From Maritalea mobilis (GTDB lineage: Bacteria; Pseudomonadota; Alphaproteobacteria; Rhizobiales; Devosiaceae), in contig NZ_SNYR01000002.1 in the NCBI RefSeq assembly GCF_004363175.1, positions 1 to 64,000 on the forward strand: 64,000 bases of DNA, read 5' to 3'. The notes under the pieces were generated by a model. It was not told the DNA's origin and did no database searches. It saw nothing but the letters and a program-made list of their open reading frames with translations. Made by a program: the position numbers and the translations under genes. This document shows, one piece after another, positions 1 through 9,579 of this stretch; within the stretch, counting starts at the first letter, position 1; the number at the start of each line of letters is the position of its first letter.

Positions 1-1784
1 GTGATCGGTTGTGTCGCGGTGTCCGCATCATTATCACCATCGGTCAAGGTGTAATCAAACGAGGCATCAACACCAGCCGCATTATCAAGATTGGCGTTCG
101 GATCAAACGTCCACGCCCCTGCACTGGTGAACGTATAGGTTCCGTTCGCTGTGACAAACTGATAAACGCCGCCACCAAGATCCGTACCGCTGGTCAACGC
201 AACCATTCCGGACCCAACATCAATATGGGTCAAGCTCGCCCCGTCTGCGCCAAGCTCATCATTGCTCAACACATTCCCAGAGATCGTGCCAACTGCATCT
301 TCCGCAACAGATTGTGCCCCATCATCAATCGCATCTGGTACATCGTCCACAACTTCAATATGGATCGTCGCAATGTCGGAAGATCCGTCTTCGTCGGTGA
401 CTTCTACATCAAATGCCTCAACTATAGTGTCGTTGCCCGCATTGTTATGATCTTCGGAATTTGCGTCGAGCGTATAGCTATATCCAATTGTACCACCGAC
501 CACTTCTCCGGTTGATGAAGTGATGGGGGTAAATGAGGTGATTGTAAGCGTGCCAATGCTGGTGCCGACTGTGGGCGTACCACCAACAAATGCGCCATTC
601 TCAAAAATGGTTACGCCTTCGATGGTGATGGTTTGCGTGCCATCTAACGCATTGAAGCTAAACGTTCCTGATTGAGTGAGTGCGGCATTATCTGGTGCCG
701 TACCATCTGAAAGATTGGCTTCGTAGACAATTTCATCCGGACCTTCCACAGTTAGCCCGTTAATGAAAACGCCATCGTCACTGCCAAAAATCGTGATTGT
801 TAGCGTAGCGCTACCGGTGCCGCCGTTGCCATCAGAAATGGAATAAGGGAAACTCTCGGTCAGAGTTTCGCCTTCCGAAAGACTCTGAATGACCAAATCT
901 TGGGAATTAAGGCTATAGGTGTAGCTTCCATCATCATTCAGAACCAAGGTGCCATATTGGCCAAAATAGGTACCCGCGTTGGTCACCGTCAATGTATCTG
1001 TTGGATTTTCATCTGTATCTGCTTGGTCAGCAAAATCGCCGGCAGGTGCACCTGGGTGATTGATGTTTTCCAATACATTGCCCGTCGCTTCTCCTTGGAA
1101 TGATGCCCGCGCGCTATCGGAATATTCACCATCTTCTTGCACCCAATTGGTGTCATCTAGCCCAATGGGATCGACGTTGGTTTCCGGCCCTTCATAAATC
1201 TCTTCTTGTTCCGGCGTTGCAAATGCCAGCGCGGTGGGTGGCAATAGCGGCGAAATGCCTAGACCGTCGCCAATCGAACCTTGAGAACTGTCTTGATAAG
1301 CCCCATGAGAATCCTGCACGGGTTGAGGCGTATCTGCCTCGCCGGTTACAGAAGGCCCTGCAGCTGGTTGAATATTATTCGCGTCAAAAAGTGCCTGTAG
1401 TGCTTCGCTCGGAAACTCGACATCACCAACAAAGACTGTCATGCCCTCCACGGCACCATTTGGGACGAAAATAATCGTGCCGTCTGGCTGCAAAAACTCT
1501 AATTCACCGTCAACAACTCTTGGCTGGGTAAGGTCAGCTCCTTCAGGCAATTGCGCGACATTGTTCTCACCTAAAGGGATTTCAACACGGAGATTTGCAT
1601 TTTCGGCACCAGCATTTGTGCCTTCACCGCCCTCTTCCTCGGTCGGCTCCTGATTTTCTTCAACAGGTTGCTCTTCTTCGCTCTCAACAACATCTTCAGC
1701 TTGCGCAAGCAAGATTGTGTCGTCCAGCTCAATTGGATTGATGTCTTGATTTTGTGCTTGATCTTTATTGACGTCGTTGGCCAT
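1..1784 (-). CDS. Giant VCBS/cadherin-like repeat adhesin, N-terminal part (C-terminus outside window)
   Basis: The frame is open from an ATG at 1784 (GGAG about 8 bases upstream) to the window edge, giving 594 visible codons. Residues 30-60 are very acidic and E/G-rich. Around 140-143 there is a PAAG motif, which resembles the double-alanine site cut by LapG proteases in LapA-type retention adhesins. After a linker, VCBS/T1SS-type repeats follow with typical phrases such as DTLTVTNAG, DGSYTYSLN, TLTITIFGSDDG and VSNDE-like turns rich in D, G and T. There is no Sec signal, as expected for a type I secretion substrate whose secretion signal lies at the C-terminus. The exporter genes lie just upstream on the same strand. 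Role: probably a surface-anchored adhesin for attachment or biofilm. The domain class is clear; the ligand and full length are unknown. Confidence 0.85.
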   Translation of the reverse strand, partial: MANDVNKDQAQNQDINPIELDDTILLAQAEDVVESEEEQPVEENQEPTEEEGGEGTNAGAENANLRVEIPLGENNVAQLPEGADLTQPRVVDGELEFLQPDGTIIFVPNGAVEGMTVFVGDVEFPSEALQALFDANNIQPAAGPSVTGEADTPQPVQDSHGAYQDSSQGSIGDGLGISPLLPPTALAFATPEQEEIYEGPETNVDPIGLDDTNWVQEDGEYSDSARASFQGEATGNVLENINHPGAPAGDFADQADTDENPTDTLTVTNAGTYFGQYGTLVLNDDGSYTYSLNSQDLVIQSLSEGETLTESFPYSISDGNGGTGSATLTITIFGSDDGVFINGLTVEGPDEIVYEANLSDGTAPDNAALTQSGTFSFNALDGTQTITIEGVTIFENGAFVGGTPTVGTSIGTLTITSFTPITSSTGEVVGGTIGYSYTLDANSEDHNNAGNDTIVEAFDVEVTDEDGSSDIATIHIEVVDDVPDAIDDGAQSVAEDAVGTISGNVLSNDELGADGASLTHIDVGSGMVALTSGTDLGGGVYQFVTANGTYTFTSAGAWTFDPNANLDNAAGVDASFDYTLTDGDNDADTATQPI

Positions 1785-1959
1785 GAGACCGCTCCACCCA
1801 GCTTCATATTAACTATTTGTTAACAACTAAAGCTGAGCGCCGAATATCGCGCAATAGATCACAATGGCAAATGCATAACAGGTTATACATTTCAGTTTAA
1901 TTATTCGTTAACCTTAATGGATTTGCATAATATAATATGCATTCAGACGCTTTCTTAAC
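1785..1959. other. AT-rich intergenic region upstream of the adhesin
   Basis: This 175-base AT-rich gap separates the adhesin from the lipoprotein gene. It probably holds the adhesin promoter and leader on the minus strand. I see no convincing -35/-10 pair. A GGAG ribosome-binding site directly precedes the adhesin ATG. Confidence 0.4.
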
Positions 1960-3069
1960 TTACTGCCGTTGGGAAAGTATCCATTTTCGAATACTTCTTC
2001 CCTGCTCGTTGATGCGGAACCAACCAAGCTGCCCTTTAAAGCCTTTGTCATTTGTCAGGATACGTGGCGTATATGCTTCTGCTCCTGCAATTTGAGGCAA
2101 TGCAGCGGTTAGAACAACCAAATCATATATGGCGGCACCGCGTACTGAAGCGTTTTGTCCATATGTGGATTTAAACAACTGAGCAAAGCCAGACAGCTTG
2201 TTCTCTGTGGGCGTGGGGATATGGGCACCGCTCAAATTGGCATATGCTGTGAGGTCCAGCACCCAATCTGCGTTGCCGAAAATAGTAGGACTTGCAGCCG
2301 GATTTGCCTGACCAGCCAAAAAGGCGGAAGCCAGATTTGGCGATGTTGCGAATATTATCGCTGCCTGCGCCCCTGCACCTGTTTGCTGAAGATTGATCGC
2401 CTCCGCTGAGCCGATGCTCACCACGGCCGCTTGTAAGCCATTTTTAGCAGCCTGCCCCTCAAGTTGTGCTGTCAACTCTCCAGAGCGCGCAGAAGGCGTT
2501 CGAACGATAAACACCTTCTTCAACTTAAGCGCCCGGGCTTTCTCAGCCATGATTTTTGCTTCACCAGCAATATCCGTATCGGCTGAATAAAGCATCCTAT
2601 CAACATTTGCGGCAGGTGCCAGTGTGATGACTGGGATTAAATTGCCAGACAGCTCGGCGGCAAGCTGGGCACTTTGTGCCGCATCAACATCGGTAATAAC
2701 AATATCAACATTTGCACTGCGCAATGAAGCCGCATTGTTCCGCAACGAAGAACCATCGTTTCCGGCGCGGCGCACCACAAGTGTGATGGGTGTTTTTGTT
2801 AGTTTTTGAGTTGCAAGCTTGCCTGCGAGATAAGGAGCATTTGTTGCGCCATCGCTCAATGCGCCATAATCATCGCTGACCAAAAGGCCGACGGTGACGG
2901 TTCCAGACCCAACGCGTTCGGCATTTGGCGTTTGGCTAGCGGTAGGTCGATTGCCATCATTCGTCCCGTTCACCGTGCAAGCCGCTAAGCTAAATAGGCA
3001 AGCAAAAATCGCAATAAACCGGCCAATCACACGGAGATCGTTGAAAACTATTTTGGTCATGGCCGCCAT
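1960..3069 (-). CDS. Lipoprotein with periplasmic ligand-binding (type 1 / LpoA-like) fold
   Basis: The product has 369 residues. A hydrophobic signal (about 15-30) ends in a lipobox, SLAAC, so Cys31 would be the lipidated residue. The rest reads as a branched-chain amino acid receptor-like domain (Peripla_BP_6): alternating beta strands and helices with VTVGLLVSDDYGAL near the start and DIVITDVDAA and VITLAPAAN later. Related lipoproteins are often annotated as penicillin-binding-protein activators (LpoA-like). It lies between the adhesin and the secretion genes on the same strand, so a link to envelope or adhesin biology is possible but inferred. A second ATG three codons downstream (3060) is an equally plausible start. 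Confidence 0.75.
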   Translation of the reverse strand: MAAMTKIVFNDLRVIGRFIAIFACLFSLAACTVNGTNDGNRPTASQTPNAERVGSGTVTVGLLVSDDYGALSDGATNAPYLAGKLATQKLTKTPITLVVRRAGNDGSSLRNNAASLRSANVDIVITDVDAAQSAQLAAELSGNLIPVITLAPAANVDRMLYSADTDIAGEAKIMAEKARALKLKKVFIVRTPSARSGELTAQLEGQAAKNGLQAAVVSIGSAEAINLQQTGAGAQAAIIFATSPNLASAFLAGQANPAASPTIFGNADWVLDLTAYANLSGAHIPTPTENKLSGFAQLFKSTYGQNASVRGAAIYDLVVLTAALPQIAGAEAYTPRILTNDKGFKGQLGWFRINEQGRSIRKWILSQRQ

Positions 3070-3075
3070 TCCAAT

Positions 3076-3702
3076 CTAAGATTTAATAAAACCAATCAAA
3101 CAATGTTCTGGAAAAACTGGCAAGCAAATAACACGCGCTTGTCCGCGTCTTTGTTGCTCGCCAACACGCAATAAATAACCACAATCAACTGAGCTTTCTT
3201 GCGTTTCCAGTTTTGCAAACAACTCTTCAATGGGTGTTTCTAAAATAAGTTGTATCCGTTCTGCATCGACTTGCATGGTCATTTGCCCGGTGAGTACGCG
3301 CACAACATGCAAAAACTCATGATTGACTTGCTTTAGCCGCTTTTGCCGATCAATTGCGAAGGATGGAACTGGAGCTTTTTGGATGCGCTTTATCGTTTCT
3401 GTACCATTTGCACGCAAAGCTTCAAGTTCATTGCGCAATGTACTGGTTACAAATGTGCGCACTACACTGGCAGTGTTGCCATTGATGCGCTGGCTTTCAG
3501 CCACCAGTTCTCGCACAAATTCGTTGGGTTTCATCCCCTTTTCCGCCGCCAGCATCTCAATGGAACGCCAAAATACTTTTTCCAGCCTTATGCCTTTGCG
3601 TGTGTCGCCATTGGCGATCGCGTGAAACTCTTGCTCCAACTCGGCGTGCAAATGGTCGAAATCTATAACACCATGTCTGGTGAGGTTTTCGTTGTCCATC
3701 AT
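3076..3702 (-). CDS. Ribbon-helix-helix (RHH_4-type) protein in the type I secretion operon
   Basis: The product has 208 residues. Positions about 38-72 (RLEKVFWRSIEML, KGMKPNEFVRELV) match the RHH_4 ribbon-helix-helix pattern common in alphaproteobacteria. The C-terminal half (about 105-205) is a separate domain of unassigned fold that ends in a hydrophobic strand. Its start overlaps the stop of the adaptor gene by 4 bases, so it is translationally coupled to the secretion genes. It may regulate this operon or sense its output; that is inference. A DNA-binding role is known for the fold but not shown here. Confidence 0.6.
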   Translation of the reverse strand: MMDNENLTRHGVIDFDHLHAELEQEFHAIANGDTRKGIRLEKVFWRSIEMLAAEKGMKPNEFVRELVAESQRINGNTASVVRTFVTSTLRNELEALRANGTETIKRIQKAPVPSFAIDRQKRLKQVNHEFLHVVRVLTGQMTMQVDAERIQLILETPIEELFAKLETQESSVDCGYLLRVGEQQRRGQARVICLPVFPEHCLIGFIKS

Positions 3703-5021
3703 CGCTCCCTCAAAGCCTCGTCACGGGCTTTTGTTATGGGTTTCGATAGATATTGGAGCACAGTTTTGCGGCCGGTTAGAATTTCCACATTGGTCACCAT
3801 GCCTGGGAAAATCGGCAGAGATTGATCGCCAAACTTCAGCTCTGATGATGGCGTGGAAAGCAATACGATGTAGTATGTTTCGCGGGTATTTTGATCGACA
3901 ATAGAGTCCGCTGACACATTTTGCACCGTGCCCTTCAACCCGCCATAAATTGAAAAGTCATAAGCAGTAAGCTTGATATTTGCCTCCTGACCCGGCAAAA
4001 CAAACGCAACATCAGATGGTTTGAGCTTGGCCTCTACCAGCAATTGCTCAGTTAGCGGCACAATATCCAAGATGCGATCACCCGCGCGCACCACAGCACC
4101 AATGGTGTTGATGTCTAAATTGTTGACGATCCCATCGACAGGTGAGCGAATTTCGGTTCGCGACAATTGGTCGGTCGCGCCGCGCAAGGTTTCGCTGGTG
4201 GACGCATATTCAGCCAACCGCGAAGTCAGCTCCCCCAGCGCCTCTTCTTTAAATTGAGCCTCGGTCAATGTCGCTTGCAATTGAGATTCCTGCACCGCAG
4301 CGGTCAAACGCGCTCTAGTCTCATTTAAGGCATCGATCTGCCCCGTTAGCTCAGATACATCACGCTGCGTTGCCAGCAACTCAGTTTGCGCAACAAGATT
4401 TTTGGCGGCCAATGGCTCCACCAGTGCCAACTGTTTTTGTGCCAGAGCCAAGCTGTTGGTCAGCCGCGTCAAATTCTGCGTCGCTTCGTTGAGTTCCCTT
4501 TGGCGTTGCTCCACTCGCGATACAAAAACCTGCTTTGAATTCGCCAGATTTTCCGCCCGCGCATCCATCAATCGTTGCTCGTTTTCGCAAATCTCAGGTT
4601 CAACATTGAAAACGCTTTCCGGGCAATTGAAGGCTTGATTTGGGCGAAGTCCTGCTTCGTGGCGAAGGCGTTCAATTTGCACTTCCAGCGCGCGCACTTT
4701 GGCTTCCACCTCACCTGCTGATGAGGCCGTGGTTGTGTCGTCTAACCGCACAAGGATTTGGCCGCGTTTCACATTTTGGCCCGTGCGCACAAATATCTCG
4801 GCCACCACGCCTGAAACACCACTTTGCACAATCTGGGTTTTGCCTGTTGGGATGATACGTCCCTCAGCGCGCGAAATTTCATCTACTTTTGCGAATGAAG
4901 CCCAAAGCAAGGCAAAGGTACTGAACAATGCAATCAGCAAAATTACCAGCGCACCGCGGTTTGGCGCAGTCGCGGCAACACCTTCAAATCTTTGGCGCAT
5001 TTGCATCTGATCCAAACTCAT
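3699..5021 (-). CDS. HlyD/LapC-type membrane fusion protein of the type I secretion system
   Basis: The product has 440 residues, normal for the family. A short cytoplasmic N-terminus is followed by one membrane segment at about 22-42 (VILLIALFSTFALLW). Then come the first biotinyl-lipoyl half-motif (AEGRIIPTGKTQIVQS), a long periplasmic coiled coil rich in Q, L, E and R (about 100-270), the second half-motif (IRSPVDGIVNNL) and a beta-barrel domain with KPSDVAFVLPGQ. It bridges the inner-membrane ABC exporter and the TolC-like channel. It overlaps the exporter gene by 4 bases (ATGA) on one side and the RHH gene by 4 bases on the other, so it is a clear operon member. Confidence 0.95.
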   Translation of the reverse strand: MSLDQMQMRQRFEGVAATAPNRGALVILLIALFSTFALLWASFAKVDEISRAEGRIIPTGKTQIVQSGVSGVVAEIFVRTGQNVKRGQILVRLDDTTTASSAGEVEAKVRALEVQIERLRHEAGLRPNQAFNCPESVFNVEPEICENEQRLMDARAENLANSKQVFVSRVEQRQRELNEATQNLTRLTNSLALAQKQLALVEPLAAKNLVAQTELLATQRDVSELTGQIDALNETRARLTAAVQESQLQATLTEAQFKEEALGELTSRLAEYASTSETLRGATDQLSRTEIRSPVDGIVNNLDINTIGAVVRAGDRILDIVPLTEQLLVEAKLKPSDVAFVLPGQEANIKLTAYDFSIYGGLKGTVQNVSADSIVDQNTRETYYIVLLSTPSSELKFGDQSLPIFPGMVTNVEILTGRKTVLQYLSKPITKARDEALRER

Positions 5022-7150
5022 GTCGACGCTCCGTTCGATTTGAGCTGCGCCAATACTTTGTCACGCGGGCCATCCGCCACAAGCCGACCATTGTCGATAA
5101 CCAGCAAACGGTCGACAAGGCTCAGTAGGCTTTGTCGGTGCGTTGCAATGATCACTGTATGGTCGGGTTTTAGACTTTCCCGCAAATGTTGCACCAGCTC
5201 CCGTTCCGTCACCATATCCATGGAACTAGACGGTTCATCGAGGAATAGCACTTTCGGATTTGCCAACAATGTTCGGGCCAAAGCGATTGCTTGGCGTTGA
5301 CCGCCGGAGATAAGGGAGCCACGCTCACCCACTGGCATATCGAACCCCAATGGATGCAAAGCAACAAATCTCTCAACGCCAGATTTGCGGGCCGCCTCGA
5401 GTAATTCCTCATCTGTCGCCTCAGGCGCACCCAGCATAATGTTCTCGCGCACGGTGCCATCGAACAACTCTGGATCTTGCAACACCAAGCCAATATTTTT
5501 CCGCAAATGCGCTGGGTGATATTGGCTGATCGAGATCCCATCGACCAAAATGCTGCCTTCCGTCGGCTCGTAGAATTTCAGCAGGAGCCGACCAAGCGTT
5601 GACTTACCGGCACCGATGCGCCCGATAACGCCAACTTTCTCGCCTTCGGCAATCTTAAAACTGACCTGATCAAGCACGAACCGATTTGATTGCGGGTAGG
5701 CAAAGCGCACCTTATCGAATTCAATCCGCCCCTGCCCCACAGTGCGCTGAATGAAGCGATGATCCTGGTGCCGCTCGTCCTTCAGGCTCATCAGCTCGCC
5801 CAAGCTTTTAAACGCTTCAAATGCGCCGCGTGTTTTCAATATGGCTGTGGAAATTTGGGACACAGGCGCGATGATGCGGTTTGAAAGCATCATGGACGCA
5901 ATAATTGCCCCCATGCTCACTTCGGCAGCGGCGAACCGATAAGTGCCAGCGATGATAATGCTCACCAGTGCCACCTGCCCCATCAGCGCCGTGAAATAAA
6001 TCGCTGTGGATTGCAAAGCGCGTACTTTGTTTTGCGTTTGGGACGAGATCAAAACTGTGTTTTCCCATTTGCGCAAAAAGTGGCCTTCAGCGCGCGCAGC
6101 TTTCACTGTTTGCACTGCGCCCAAGGTCTCGAACAACACGGCATTCTTGCTGGAAATTTCAGCCATTGCCGCCCGTACATATTTTCCGGCACGCAAACCG
6201 ATGATGATAGTGACCAAAATGGCAAGCGCCGAAGCAATAAGCGGGAAAATCACGACCCAGCCGACCAAAAGCGAAACAATGAAGGCAAAGAAACCAAGAA
6301 ACAGCACATCGATGAACATTACAATTGTGCTCGATGCAAAGAACTCGCGCAGAACTTCATATTGGCTGATTTTGGCAGCGAATGCGCCTGTAGAACTTGG
6401 CCGATCTGAAATCTGCGAGTTCATCACCCGGTCGAACAAAACAGACGACAGTCTGAAATCTATTGTCCGGCTTGCTTCATCAATCAGCGCCCCACGCGCG
6501 ATCTTCAACAACAGGTCGAAGATGAACACAATGCCTAAGCCGATTGCCAAAACCCAAAGGGTTGAAAGTGCCTTGTTTGGCAACACACGGTCATAAACAT
6601 TTAGGGTGAAGAGCGACATGGCAATCGCAAATATATTGATGAAGATGGTGCCCAAAATGATGTGAAATATTGCACGCTTTTGGTTGGCCAGTGCGTGGGT
6701 TAGCCAATGTTTTTGTTGCTTTTGCTTGTCAGAAACATTGGTCGGCCGCACGCTAAGGCCGACTTTGGTATCCGTCCCCAACTCCTCAGGCGTTAGTGTC
6801 TGTTTGCCATCAATATGCGGATCATATGTGAGATAGTTTCCATCTTCACGTCGTTCGATCAGCAGGAAAATTGTGTCATCGGCTCGTTTTAAAATCGCAG
6901 GCATGTCATAGTCAGCGATTTTCCCAACGGGAGAAGATATTGGCGTGCACAGCAAGTCCAATCGCTGCAGCGCTCGAGGCAAAGACGCGAAATCAAGAAC
7001 ATTGTTGTCAAGTGGAAGCCCCGCAACCAACTGCTCGGGCGTGGACGCACGGTCAAAGTGCCGCGATATGAACAATGCAATTTGTTCTACGTCACGCGCA
7101 TGGCGTTCAACGCGCACCTCTTGGATACTATCCGCGCTTACATCACCCAA
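5018..7150 (-). CDS. Type I secretion ABC exporter (LapB-type permease/ATPase)
   Basis: The product has 710 residues. The N-terminal 130 residues form a C39-peptidase-like domain without an evident catalytic Cys, as in LapB/HlyB-type exporters of large adhesins. Six membrane segments follow (about 165-430). The nucleotide-binding domain is at about 470-700, with Walker A GRIGAGKSTLG (about 508), signature LISGGQRQA (about 613) and Walker B VLFLDEPSSSMD (about 637), and an H-loop in IIATHRQSL. It powers one-step export of an RTX/VCBS substrate; the adhesin encoded four genes downstream on the same strand is the obvious candidate. Confidence 0.95.
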   Translation of the reverse strand: MGDVSADSIQEVRVERHARDVEQIALFISRHFDRASTPEQLVAGLPLDNNVLDFASLPRALQRLDLLCTPISSPVGKIADYDMPAILKRADDTIFLLIERREDGNYLTYDPHIDGKQTLTPEELGTDTKVGLSVRPTNVSDKQKQQKHWLTHALANQKRAIFHIILGTIFINIFAIAMSLFTLNVYDRVLPNKALSTLWVLAIGLGIVFIFDLLLKIARGALIDEASRTIDFRLSSVLFDRVMNSQISDRPSSTGAFAAKISQYEVLREFFASSTIVMFIDVLFLGFFAFIVSLLVGWVVIFPLIASALAILVTIIIGLRAGKYVRAAMAEISSKNAVLFETLGAVQTVKAARAEGHFLRKWENTVLISSQTQNKVRALQSTAIYFTALMGQVALVSIIIAGTYRFAAAEVSMGAIIASMMLSNRIIAPVSQISTAILKTRGAFEAFKSLGELMSLKDERHQDHRFIQRTVGQGRIEFDKVRFAYPQSNRFVLDQVSFKIAEGEKVGVIGRIGAGKSTLGRLLLKFYEPTEGSILVDGISISQYHPAHLRKNIGLVLQDPELFDGTVRENIMLGAPEATDEELLEAARKSGVERFVALHPLGFDMPVGERGSLISGGQRQAIALARTLLANPKVLFLDEPSSSMDMVTERELVQHLRESLKPDHTVIIATHRQSLLSLVDRLLVIDNGRLVADGPRDKVLAQLKSNGAST

Positions 7151-7298
7151 GATTCTAACCTCGTACTAACATCTTGATTTGCAAACACAACCATTCGCGG
7201 CAGCACTAAAATTGCTGCTGCCGAGACGCTCTAATAGACGCCAGCGGAGGCATACCGAAGCATGTCAATTGCTACAAATGGAAAATATTAACAAAAAA
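7151..7298. other. Intergenic region between exporter and outer-membrane channel genes
   Basis: This AT-rich gap of about 150 bases lies between two minus-strand genes. It likely contains the promoter of the exporter-adaptor-RHH operon. I see no clear hairpin with a T-run. Confidence 0.3.
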
Positions 7299-8738
7299 TT
7301 AATTAACGAAAGAAGTAAGGTCGATTGGTTCCTCGAAGTTTACAGGCTCCAACTCTCTTGGCTGATAGCTATCTGCGGAAGGGGTATTCAACTTTTCACG
7401 CGCATATGCGTTGGATTGGCTAGGCGCTTCTAGGCCCAGATATTTCAGCAACTGTCCGGTTGCTGCCAACAAACGATATTCTGCGAAGCGCTGGCTATAT
7501 TGCGCAGTCTCATACAAAACTTGCACATTAAATTTGGTGTTTTGCGCATCCAGCACGTCCAACAATGACCGCTGATTGACGCTGAACTGGCTGCGATATG
7601 AATCCACCAAATCGCTTGATGCTTTTAGTTGCGATCCATATTGCGCTGACAATGAGCCTTGGCGCCCCATACGTGTCCATGAAATGCGCACAGCTTCTTC
7701 AACTTCCCGCAATACTTGCTGTTGCCCTAGAGCAACCTCAGTTTCACGCCGCGCATTTTCCTGAATTTCAGCTCGCTTGATGCCACCGTCGTAAAGGTTC
7801 CATTTCAAGCTCAGCTTAACTTGCAGATCATTTGTTGCACCATCAACGCCATTCACGTCATAGCCAGCTGACGCACGGCCCTGAAGGTTGATCGTTGGGT
7901 TCAAACCACTGCGCGATTGCTCAACAACAGCTGCCGCCGCATCAATATCTGCATTTGCCATCAGAAGACGTGGATTGTTCGCACGGGCCTTGCTGATTGC
8001 TTGTGACAATGAATTCGGCATAAAGGCGCGCGAGACGCGAGAAGGCATTTGCCCTGCGTCTAATGACACATATACCAATTTGTAGAAGCCAATTTGCGCA
8101 AGATCTAGCGCTTCGCGCGCTTCTGTTAGCCGCGCACGCGCTTGGCTCAAACGCTCATCAACCTGCTGGGTTTCGGCCGCAGTTAGCTGGCCGTTTTCAA
8201 CGGCGGCGCGCACATCGTTCCGTGTTTGCTCATGAAACGCCACATTTTGCCGCGCAATATTCACAACACGCTGCTGCAAAAGCACCTGGAAATATTCACG
8301 CGCCACTTCAAGGCCAATAAACTCACTGCGCTCAAGCACTCGGAATGATGCACCATCCACCCGAGCTGCTTGTCGATTTGCTTCAGCACGGCGGAAACCG
8401 CCATCCCAAATATCGTGAGAAACAATCACATCCACTTGTGAAGGGTAAAGCGGGTCATCTTGAATGCCTGAAAAGCGCCGGCTGGGATTGTCCAAACGCT
8501 GCACACCAGTTGAAATTTCCAAATCAACGCGTGGCATATACAAGCCGAGTGCTTGTCTCAGCTCAAATTCCACAGCTTCTCTGTTTGCCATGGACTGGCC
8601 GATTTCTGGGTTTGAATCAACTGCAATCACCACGGCATCTCTTAGCGACAAGGCATATGCCGATACGCTGAGGTTCAACGCTATAAAAGCGCTTGCCGCT
8701 AAACCTTTTATAATTTTCATGCCCGTGATCGGTTTCAT
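7299..8738 (-). CDS. TolC-family outer membrane efflux/secretion channel
   Basis: The product has 479 residues. There is a signal peptide of about 29 residues (hydrophobic SAFIALNLSVSAYA). The mature part has the internal duplication of TolC proteins: two long helical hairpin repeats with YDVNGVDGATNDL / KWNLYDGGIKRAE and, in the first repeat, HDIWDGGFRRAEA. QRSLLDVLDAQN near the C-terminus is the typical family phrase. It would form the outer-membrane exit duct of the neighbouring type I system (LapE role). A separate 148-base gap from the exporter gene suggests its own transcript or a suboperon. Confidence 0.93.
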   Translation of the reverse strand: MKPITGMKIIKGLAASAFIALNLSVSAYALSLRDAVVIAVDSNPEIGQSMANREAVEFELRQALGLYMPRVDLEISTGVQRLDNPSRRFSGIQDDPLYPSQVDVIVSHDIWDGGFRRAEANRQAARVDGASFRVLERSEFIGLEVAREYFQVLLQQRVVNIARQNVAFHEQTRNDVRAAVENGQLTAAETQQVDERLSQARARLTEAREALDLAQIGFYKLVYVSLDAGQMPSRVSRAFMPNSLSQAISKARANNPRLLMANADIDAAAAVVEQSRSGLNPTINLQGRASAGYDVNGVDGATNDLQVKLSLKWNLYDGGIKRAEIQENARRETEVALGQQQVLREVEEAVRISWTRMGRQGSLSAQYGSQLKASSDLVDSYRSQFSVNQRSLLDVLDAQNTKFNVQVLYETAQYSQRFAEYRLLAATGQLLKYLGLEAPSQSNAYAREKLNTPSADSYQPRELEPVNFEEPIDLTSFVN

Positions 8739-8768
8739 TTGCTACTATCCAGTGTCACGATTTCAGTG

Positions 8769-9131
8769 CTAACGCGCATTCACCATACGGCGATAAAAAC
8801 AGTCGCACTTCTTTGTCGACTGCGCATCAAGATGTCCGGTTTGCATATAGCCAATAGATGTTTGGCAAGCGATTTTGGTTTCCCCTGCCCACTCATAAGC
8901 CGCGCTTTTTGAATCCTTTACAGCAGGATCTACAAGCGCAGCTTTCGCTGCGGCATAATACTCTTCTACAAGAGATTGAATTTCAGAATCTGCCAAATCC
9001 ATGATGGAGGATTGACCAGAATAAAGGCACGTCCCTGCCCTTGCATTGCCTGCAAGCGGGTCCGCTGCATATACACTCGAAGCAAAAAGCGACATCACCA
9101 AGGTCACTAATAGTGCATTTATTTTTGGCAC
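8769..9131 (-). CDS. Small secreted protein of unknown function, four cysteines
   Basis: I chose the GTG at 9131 because GGGGGAG lies 8 bases upstream. This gives 120 residues with a clean signal peptide (ALLVTLVMSLFASSVYA). An ATG 11 codons further up would place charged residues before the signal. The mature part has four cysteines (TCLYSG, IACQTS and CDCFYRR), probably paired in the periplasm. I recognise no family. It is on the same strand as, and 30 bases upstream of, the TolC-type gene, so it may be part of the secretion operon. Confidence 0.65.
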   Translation of the reverse strand: MPKINALLVTLVMSLFASSVYAADPLAGNARAGTCLYSGQSSIMDLADSEIQSLVEEYYAAAKAALVDPAVKDSKSAAYEWAGETKIACQTSIGYMQTGHLDAQSTKKCDCFYRRMVNAR

Positions 9132-9579
9132 GCCCTTATCTCCCCCATAAGTCGCCGAACACATTTAAGAACCTAACAAAATCTTAATATGCAGCATACT
9201 TTTTATATAAGGAAGTGATAATTTACAAGCCCAGTTATATAAAATTTATCCGATTGGTTAATAATGCAAGTGATTACATAACTTTAGGTTTTACGCAAAA
9301 TCCAATATGAACTTTTTATAACATATCGACGCGCAGAATCCCCGGTAACAAGCGGTTAGCGATCGATATATTCGAAATGGCAAGGACTCAGATCAGTCCA
9401 GATTCTCAATATATATGGCTCAGCCAATTTATCTTTATCATTTTAAATAGTTTAATCCGCCACGCATAAGAATGTCGCCTGGACAACCGAAACGCTTGAC
9501 CGAACTCTCTTTGAGACAACAATCTTTTCAAATCGCCTTAAAACCAACAACGATTTCTAGTTGAAATTTTCAAAGGGAA
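9132..9579. other. Non-coding stretch between secretion locus and tRNA-Ser
   Basis: About 450 AT-rich bases without a convincing gene on either strand. It probably holds the promoter of the small secreted protein. TTGAAATTTTCAA at about 9561-9573 is a short palindrome just downstream of the tRNA 3-prime end and could take part in termination, but no strong T-run follows. Confidence 0.4.

Noticed and set aside
1571-1807. Minus-strand frame of 78 codons near the adhesin start
   Set aside because: It is another frame of the adhesin gene; the adhesin frame reads through as a typical repeat protein with a good ribosome-binding site.
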